Under the pieces are notes generated by a model. It worked only from the letters and a program-made list of their open reading frames with translations. It searched no databases and was not told the DNA's origin. The translations under genes were made by a program, and so were the position numbers. From Thiomonas sp. FB-6 (GTDB lineage: Bacteria > Pseudomonadota > Gammaproteobacteria > Burkholderiales > Burkholderiaceae_C): a stretch of DNA of 57,287 nt. This document shows, piece by piece, positions 52,045-57,287 of this stretch; positions within the stretch are counted from its first letter, which is position 1; each line of letters begins with the position of its first letter. The stretch is from NCBI RefSeq assembly GCF_000377645.1, contig NZ_KB898488.1:1-57287 (forward strand). The letters run 5' to 3'.

Positions 52045-52745
52045 GCCCGGCGGCGCCCGCCGGGGCCGCCGCGGTCTCGGTGGCCGGCGTGCCCGTGCGC
52101 GCGGCCATCGTCGACCTCGACGGAACCATGGTCGACACCCTGGGCGACTTCCTGGTGGCCCTGCGGGGCATGCTGCATGAACTCGGCCTGGGCGAGATCA
52201 CGCCCGAGCAGGTCGCGCAGCGCGTGGGCAAGGGCTCGGAGCATCTGGTCGCGCAGGTGCTGCGCCTGCACCTGCCGGCGCAGCAGGCCGACGCGCTGCA
52301 CCCGCGGGCGCTGCGCGTGTACCAGCAGCACTACACGCAGGCCAACGGCCGGCATTCCGCACTCTTTCCCGGGGTGCTCGAGGGCCTGCGGCGCCTGCGC
52401 GACGCGGGCCTGGCACTGGCCTGCGTGACCAACAAGCCCGGGATGCACGCGCGCGCACTGCTCGAACGCAAGGGCCTGCTGGAGTTCTTTTCCGAGATCG
52501 CCGGCGGTGACGCCTACGAGCGCAAGAAGCCCGATCCGCTTCCGCTGCTGCGCACCTGCGAGCGCCTCGGGCACGCACCCGCGCGCACCCTGATGGTGGG
52601 GGACTCCCAGAACGACGCCGCCGCCGCCGCGGCCGCCGGCTGCCCCGCGGTGCTGGCCACCTACGGCTACAACCACGGCGAGCCGATTCGCGCCACGCCG
52701 GCGCTGGCCTATTTCGACCGCCTGGACCAGCTGCCCCTGGCCTGA
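52041..52745 (+). CDS. gph: phosphoglycolate phosphatase, HAD family
   Basis: 234 residues, GTG at 52041 preceded by GAGGAGGG inside the last repeat copy. Motif I VDLDGTMVDT, motif II VTNKPG, motif III KKPDP and motif IV MVGDSQND are intact. Dephosphorylates 2-phosphoglycolate. The rpe-gph order is typical of proteobacteria. Confidence 0.92.
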   Translation: MSPAAPAGAAAVSVAGVPVRAAIVDLDGTMVDTLGDFLVALRGMLHELGLGEITPEQVAQRVGKGSEHLVAQVLRLHLPAQQADALHPRALRVYQQHYTQANGRHSALFPGVLEGLRRLRDAGLALACVTNKPGMHARALLERKGLLEFFSEIAGGDAYERKKPDPLPLLRTCERLGHAPARTLMVGDSQNDAAAAAAAGCPAVLATYGYNHGEPIRATPALAYFDRLDQLPLA

Positions 52746-52758
52746 GCGCCGCGCCCGC

Positions 52759-53466
52759 TCACTTCGAGTCGTCGAAGTCGCCCAGCAGGGCCTTCTTCAG
52801 GCCTTGCGCGGCGGGGCGCGGGCCCAGCCACACGCGCAGCAGGTTGTCGAAGAAGTGCGCGTCGGCGTAGGGCGCGCCCTCGACCTGCCCGTTGATGCTG
52901 ATGCGCATCCCCTGGCCCGGCACGTCGGCCAGCTCGACCACGTCGCCCTCGTGGAGCTCATGCCGGTCGGCGAACAGCCCGCCCATGCGCGCCAGGCCCG
53001 TGATCATGGTGGCGAAGTCGGCCGCGGGCACGTTGTTCTTGATGTCCTCGGTCAGCTTGTCGCCCAGTTCCTTGCCGCTGACGTCGCGCAGCATGACCAG
53101 GCGCATCAGCTTGGGCCCGGGCATGCCCAGCGCGGCGCTGGCGCTGTGCGCGGGCCGCGGCAGGTACAGCTCGGCCACGTAGACCTTGAAGATCAGGAAG
53201 TAGCGTGTTCCCGCGCCGTTGAGCATGAGCCGGGTGCTGCCCACCTGCGCGCTCGGCGGCACGCTGACGCCGTGCAGGCGCAAGGCGCCGGGCGCTTGCG
53301 CGGCCGGCGCCGACGCGCCGGGGGCGGCGGGTGCGGAGGCCGGTTGGGACGCCTGCGCGGCGCCGGCGCCTGGAGCCAGCGCCAGGCACAGTGCCAGGCA
53401 CGAGGGCAGGCTCAGCAGCGGCAGCGGCACGCGGCGCGGCGGTCTGGACGGGCGGGGCAGACGCAT
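52759..53466 (-). CDS. chalcone isomerase-like fold protein, exported
   Basis: 235 residues. The signal peptide (PLPLLSLPSCLALCLALAPGAGA) is followed by an Ala/Pro linker and a domain with LMLNGAGTRYFLIFKVYVAELYLP, the opening of bacterial chalcone-isomerase-like proteins. These are not true chalcone isomerases; they may bind fatty acids. GAGGAG precedes the ATG. Convergent with gph. Confidence 0.87.
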   Translation of the reverse strand: MRLPRPSRPPRRVPLPLLSLPSCLALCLALAPGAGAAQASQPASAPAAPGASAPAAQAPGALRLHGVSVPPSAQVGSTRLMLNGAGTRYFLIFKVYVAELYLPRPAHSASAALGMPGPKLMRLVMLRDVSGKELGDKLTEDIKNNVPAADFATMITGLARMGGLFADRHELHEGDVVELADVPGQGMRISINGQVEGAPYADAHFFDNLLRVWLGPRPAAQGLKKALLGDFDDSK

Positions 53467-53824
53467 CGGGGCTCCTCGACGGTTGAAAAGCGAACGACCG
53501 TTCGCATGGGGCGGCAGTGTGCCTGCATCGCGACGGCTTGGCAATCGGCCCGCGCCCACATGCTGCGCGCCGTGGGGATTTGCTAAAGTTCGCGCAGCTT
53601 GGGTATTGTCCGTTTTCCGCGGGCCCTGTCTTCGTCCTCGTCGATGTTCCTCTCTCGCAAGCACACCTTGGGTTCGCTGGACCGGGGAGCCTGGCCCTGG
53701 CGCCGCTGCTGCTCGCGCCGCTGCGCGGCGTGACCGGCGGCGCCACGCGCCGCAGCCGAGAGACCGCCCGTCGCGGGCGGCCCATGAACATCCGGCGGCC
53801 CCGGGGCCGCCAGTGAGTCCACCC
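53467..53824 (+). promoter_or_regulatory. leader region of trpE with a candidate promoter
   Basis: 358 bp with no convincing gene. TTGCTA (53580-53585), 18-bp spacer, TATTGT (53604-53609) is a fair sigma70 promoter facing trpE, implying a ~210-nt leader. I found no Trp-rich leader peptide or obvious attenuator, so leader-based control is not supported here. Confidence 0.4.
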
Positions 53825-55321
53825 ATGACCGAAACCGAATTCCAGGCCCTGGCCGACGCCGGCTACAACCGCATCGCGATGGTCTCGCAGGCCTTCGCCG
53901 ATCTCGAGACCCCGCTGTCGCTGTATCTCAAGCTCACCGACGGCGGCGCGGCGCGCAACACCTTCCTGCTCGAATCCGTGGTCGGCGGCGAGCGCTTCGG
54001 ACGCTACTCCTTCATCGGCCTGGCCGCCGGCACCGAGCTGCGCGTGAAGGCCGGCGTCACGCGCGTGCTGCGCGACGGCGTCGAGGTCGAGCGTTCCGAG
54101 CAGCCGCCGCTGGCCTTCATCGAGGCCTTCCGCGCCCGCCACAAGGTGGCACTGCCCCAGGGCATGCCGCGTTTTTGCGGCGGCCTGGCCGGCTACTTCG
54201 GCTATGACGCGGCGCGCTACATCGAGCCGCGCCTGCAGGCCTCGGCGCAGCGCAACCCGCGCCCGGACCCGCTGGAGCTTCCCGACATCCTGCTGCTGCA
54301 ATGCGAGGAACTGGCGGTCATCGACAATCTGGCGGGCCGCCTGAGCTTCATCGTCTACGCCGACCCGACCCAGCCCGATGCCCACGCGCGCGCCCGCGCC
54401 CGCCTGCTGGAGTTGCGCGAACGCCTGCGCGCCAGCGTGAAGGCGCCGGCCATGCCCGCGGCCGAGGTGACGCCGGTGGAGCACGAGTTCGAGCACGCCG
54501 ACTACCTGCGCGCGGTGGAGCGTGCCAAGGAACTGATCGCCGCCGGGGACTTCATGCAGGTGCAGGTCGGCCAGCGCCTGCGCAAGCGCTTCGGGCAGTC
54601 GCCGCTGTCGCTGTACCGGGCGCTGCGCACGCTGAATCCCTCGCCCTACATGTACCTGTACAACTTCGGCGACTTCCAGGTGGTGGGTTCGTCGCCGGAA
54701 ATCCTGGTGCGGCAGGAGGCCACGCCCGAGGGGCAGAAGGTGACCATCCGCCCGCTGGCCGGCACGCGCCCGCGCGGCGAAACCGCCGAGCGGGACCTGA
54801 CCAACGAGCGCGAACTTCTGGCCGACCCCAAGGAGCGCGCCGAGCACCTGATGCTCATCGACCTGGCGCGCAACGACCTGGGGCGCATCGCGCGCATCGG
54901 CACCGTGCAGGTGACCGAGGCCTTCGCCATCGAGCGCTATTCCCATGTCATGCACATCGTCAGCAACGTCGAGGGCCTGCTGCAACCCGGCCTGGGCGCG
55001 CTGGACGTGATGCGCGCCACCTTCCCCGCCGGCACGCTGTCGGGGGCGCCGAAAATCCGCGCCATGGAGGTGATCGACGAACTCGAACCCACGCGCCGCG
55101 GCCTGTACGGCGGGGCCGTGGGCTACTGGAGCTTCGCCGGCGACATGGACCTGGCCATCGCCATCCGCACCGGCATCGTCAAGGACGGCTGGCTGTACGT
55201 GCAGGCGGCCGCGGGCGTGGTCGCCGACTCGGTGCCCGAGATGGAATGGCGCGAGACCGAGGCCAAGGCGCGCGCGGTGCTGCGCGCGGCCGAGCAGGTG
55301 CAGCAGGGCCTGGACGCCTGA
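53825..55321 (+). CDS. trpE: anthranilate synthase component I
   Basis: 498 residues. The feedback-site segment FLLESVVGGERFGRYSF is present. The chorismate-binding core has SPYMYLYNFGDFQVVGSSPE, IRPLAGTRPRGET, LIDLARNDLGRIA and FPAGTLSGAPKIRAMEVIDE. Makes anthranilate for Trp synthesis with TrpG, whose gene does not follow here; instead an EamA-like transporter gene does. Confidence 0.95.
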   Translation: MTETEFQALADAGYNRIAMVSQAFADLETPLSLYLKLTDGGAARNTFLLESVVGGERFGRYSFIGLAAGTELRVKAGVTRVLRDGVEVERSEQPPLAFIEAFRARHKVALPQGMPRFCGGLAGYFGYDAARYIEPRLQASAQRNPRPDPLELPDILLLQCEELAVIDNLAGRLSFIVYADPTQPDAHARARARLLELRERLRASVKAPAMPAAEVTPVEHEFEHADYLRAVERAKELIAAGDFMQVQVGQRLRKRFGQSPLSLYRALRTLNPSPYMYLYNFGDFQVVGSSPEILVRQEATPEGQKVTIRPLAGTRPRGETAERDLTNERELLADPKERAEHLMLIDLARNDLGRIARIGTVQVTEAFAIERYSHVMHIVSNVEGLLQPGLGALDVMRATFPAGTLSGAPKIRAMEVIDELEPTRRGLYGGAVGYWSFAGDMDLAIAIRTGIVKDGWLYVQAAAGVVADSVPEMEWRETEAKARAVLRAAEQVQQGLDA

Positions 55322-55364
55322 GCAGGCGCCCGCGCCCCCTTTGCATCGCAGGCCGGCCGGCGGC

Positions 55365-56222
55365 ATGGACGCGAGTTCGCGCAAGGCGGCACGCGGCGAG
55401 GCCGTCGGGGCCATGCTGTGGGGCGTGCAGCTGGCGGCGGTGGCCGTTGCGGCCCGCGACGTGCCGCCGCTGCTGCAGGCCACGCTGACCAGCACGGCCT
55501 CGCTGCTCCTGTTGTGGCTGTGGACCCGCTGGCGCCACATCGCCGTGTTCGCGCAGGACGCCACGCTGACCCCCGGCATGGGCCTGGGCCTGCTGTTCAG
55601 CGTGCGCCTGGCGCTGCTGTACCTGGCCGTGCCGCACGTGGGCGCCGCCGCCACCGTGGAATTCAGCGCGGGCGCCGTGCTGCTGCAGGCCGCGCTGCGG
55701 CGCGGACCGCGCGCGTGGCCGGCCCTGCTCGCCGGCGTGCTGGTGCTGCTCGTGCTGAGCGCCGTGCTGCCGCTGCCCGGGCTGGCTCTGGCCGCGTGCG
55801 CCGCGCTGGCGTGGGTGGCCCAGCAACGCCTGCTGCGCGACCCGCGGCTGATCGACTGCGCCGGCGAGCAGTTCGTGTTCTACCAGCTGATCGGTGCCGC
55901 CGTCACCCTGCCGGTGGCCTCGGTGGTGGCCGGCGAGAACTGGTTGGTGCATCCGGGCGCCACGGCATGGTGGGCGCTGGCCGCGCAGGTCGCCTGCTGC
56001 GTGCTTGCGCTGGCCTTGCTGTGGATCGCGCCGCGCGACGGCGTGCGGCAGGGAACCCTGCCGGCGCTGCTGCCCCTGGCGGCCGGCGCGGCGCTGCTGC
56101 TGCAGTCCCTGCTGGAAAACGCGGCGCCGTGGGCCTGCTGGGCCGGCCTCGCCTTGCTCGTGCCCGGCGCGCTGTGGCTGCAGCTGGGGCTCAGGGATGC
56201 CGGGGCCCGGGCCTGGGGATGA
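55365..56222 (+). CDS. EamA-like membrane transporter
   Basis: 285 residues with about ten hydrophobic helices (GLGLLFSVRLALLYLAV, WPALLAGVLVLLVLSAV among them). ATG at 55365, 43 bp after trpE. The DMT superfamily is likely from size and helix pattern. The substrate is unknown; export of an aromatic amino acid is conceivable from position only. Confidence 0.78.
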   Translation: MDASSRKAARGEAVGAMLWGVQLAAVAVAARDVPPLLQATLTSTASLLLLWLWTRWRHIAVFAQDATLTPGMGLGLLFSVRLALLYLAVPHVGAAATVEFSAGAVLLQAALRRGPRAWPALLAGVLVLLVLSAVLPLPGLALAACAALAWVAQQRLLRDPRLIDCAGEQFVFYQLIGAAVTLPVASVVAGENWLVHPGATAWWALAAQVACCVLALALLWIAPRDGVRQGTLPALLPLAAGAALLLQSLLENAAPWACWAGLALLVPGALWLQLGLRDAGARAWG

Positions 56223-56643
56223 ATTTCCAGCTGCGCGCGCGGTAGGCGGCGTATTCGGGCCAGCGCCGCAGCAGCAGGCGCTCCTCCATCGAGGACTTGC
56301 CCTGCAGCACCAGCAGCAGCCCCACCCAGGCGGCCAGGCGGGGCAGGTCCGCGGCCGACGCCGCCACCGCGGCCATCAGCAGCAGCAGCGAGCTGTACAT
56401 GGGGTGGCGCATGCGCCGGTAGGGACCGCCCGTGACCAGGCGCCCCGAGGGCCGCGGCTCCGGGCGGATGTTGAAATTGCCCGGTCGGTTCCAGGCCAGC
56501 ACCCAGGCGCCCAGGCCCAGTCCGGCCGCCGCGAGGCCCAGCGCCGCGGCGTTCAGGCGCCAATGCGCCGGCCACAGCAGCATCAGCGCGATGAGGGCGA
56601 ACTGGGCCAGCACCCACAGGCGACCCTGGAGCCCCGGACTCAA
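56191..56643 (-). CDS. isoprenylcysteine carboxyl methyltransferase (ICMT/PEMT)-like protein
   Basis: 150 residues, 3-4 membrane helices. GGPYRRMRHPMYSSLLLL and EERLLLRRWPEYAAYRARSW are the SAM-binding hallmarks of the ICMT/phospholipid methyltransferase fold. The TTG start at 56643 was chosen because CGGAGGGA lies 7 nt upstream and no ATG fits. The 3' end overlaps the convergent transporter gene by 32 bp. The substrate is unknown. Confidence 0.82.
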   Translation of the reverse strand: MSPGLQGRLWVLAQFALIALMLLWPAHWRLNAAALGLAAAGLGLGAWVLAWNRPGNFNIRPEPRPSGRLVTGGPYRRMRHPMYSSLLLLMAAVAASAADLPRLAAWVGLLLVLQGKSSMEERLLLRRWPEYAAYRARSWKFIPRPGPRHP

Positions 56644-56844
56644 GATGTCCCTCCGTGCGCCCCTGGGGTTGTCCGCAAGGGGGTGAACGACGTTTCCATG
56701 CAACGCATGGTAGTGCGCGCCTGCCCGGGCTCCACCCTGAAAACCTGGCCGGCGGCTCCGTATCCACCCGTATCAGGGTTTGCCAGGGGGGCTGAGCAGG
56801 CGCAAAATAGGGTCTGGACACAATCCTTCGTGCAGGCTCCTCCG

Positions 56845-57270
56845 ATGCTAGATCCCACCGATCCGGCGGCCGTACAACGCGCCGTGCAACGGGCCTTGAA
56901 CCGTGATCTCCAGCCCGGGGAAATCCTGGTGCTGGGGCGCACGCACGAAGGACGCGCCTTCCGCCCCAGCGACTGGGCCGAGCGCCTGGCCGGGGTGATG
57001 TCGCGCTTCCGCCCCATCGGGGCCGGGCACGCCGAGGAACACCTGTGCTATTCGCCCCTGTGCATGCCCACGCTGGTCGACGGCGTGCGCGCGGTGGTGG
57101 TCAGCCGCGAACTGGCCGACGTGGAGCCCATGGCCTACCAGTTCGTGCTGCGTTTCGCGCGCGACAACAACCTCGAGACCGTGCAGGCCTGCATGCTGGA
57201 CCTCGACTCGGCCGGGCAGGCTACAGCGCATGCCCCCGCTGCCGACGCCAGCGGCTTGCGCGTGGCCTGA
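56845..57270 (+). CDS. DUF3579 protein
   Basis: 141 residues (MLDPTDPAAVQRAVQRAL...). GRAFRPSDWAERLAGVMSRF, LCYSPLCMPTLVDGVRAVVV and VEPMAYQFVLRFARDNNL match the betaproteobacterial DUF3579 family, whose function is not known. CTCCTCC rather than a purine-rich site precedes the ATG. Complete within the window. Confidence 0.82.
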   Translation: MLDPTDPAAVQRAVQRALNRDLQPGEILVLGRTHEGRAFRPSDWAERLAGVMSRFRPIGAGHAEEHLCYSPLCMPTLVDGVRAVVVSRELADVEPMAYQFVLRFARDNNLETVQACMLDLDSAGQATAHAPAADASGLRVA

Positions 57271-57287
57271 ACCATCGCCGGGCTGCA

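Noticed and set aside
53467-53824. trp attenuator with leader peptide
   Set aside because: No short frame with tandem Trp codons and no alternative hairpins followed by a U-run were found.
1-57287. tRNA or rRNA genes
   Set aside because: I saw no cloverleaf with the conserved GTTCGAATC-type arm nor any rRNA sequence on either strand by eye; a covariance-model scan would be the decisive test.

Overview
The window is a high-GC betaproteobacterial chromosome segment. The gene set points to Burkholderiales: mltA-apaG facing rpe-gph-trpE, hemE next to priA, an H-NS/Bv3F-type nucleoid protein and a DUF3579 protein. The genus cannot be fixed from sequence alone. The first ~16.2 kb is accessory DNA with mixed base composition. 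The remaining ~41 kb is mostly ordinary housekeeping chromosome.

Bases 1-16236 read as one end of a Tn7-like transposon. The core is tnsB (its 5' part cut off by the right end of an IS21-type insertion), then tnsC and tniQ/tnsD. Behind tniQ follow a small membrane protein and an RNase AS-like exonuclease. The cargo then holds a secreted coiled-coil protein and an integron. The integron has a badly damaged integrase (intI) and four gene cassettes, each closed by an attC site. Next come mazE with a frameshifted mazF, a frameshifted tyrosine-recombinase remnant, a decayed gene, an H-NS gene and a MbcA/ParS-type antitoxin. Repeats of the kind bound by TnsB (TTTGACACTTTGTT) end at 16236, 12 bp before the start of a metallo-beta-lactamase-fold hydrolase gene. 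I take this as the transposon boundary. The transposition genes (tnsB broken), the integrase and the toxins are damaged, so the element looks immobilised. The cassettes and H-NS appear intact. Three cassette products carry motifs seen in phage-defence proteins: one HExxH metallopeptidase resembling Lit/U49 and two with HEPN-like Rx4H motifs.

Bases 16249-32189 hold pyrE, an AmpG-like permease, the Kdo/LPS genes kdsD-kdsC-lptC, an SDR enzyme, a carboxymuconolactone decarboxylase family protein, trxC, a Cyc2-like cytochrome-porin fusion behind an FNR-type box, a DUF3149 protein, two divergent PLP-fold proteins that both lack the Schiff-base lysine, a SWIB protein, a TlpA-like thioredoxin and lipB-lipA.

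Bases 32572-57287 hold a TetR/epoxide-hydrolase pair with its operator, a cupin, an aldo/keto reductase and an EamA transporter, malate synthase, a zinc-type ABC importer pair, hemE and priA separated by DnaA boxes, a giant indolepyruvate ferredoxin oxidoreductase, a MliC-like lipoprotein, mltA, apaG, then rpe and gph. Between rpe and gph lies a threefold 77-bp tandem repeat that forms a chain of overlapping mini-ORFs. The window ends with a chalcone-isomerase-fold protein, trpE, a second EamA-like transporter, an isoprenylcysteine-methyltransferase-like protein and a DUF3579 protein.
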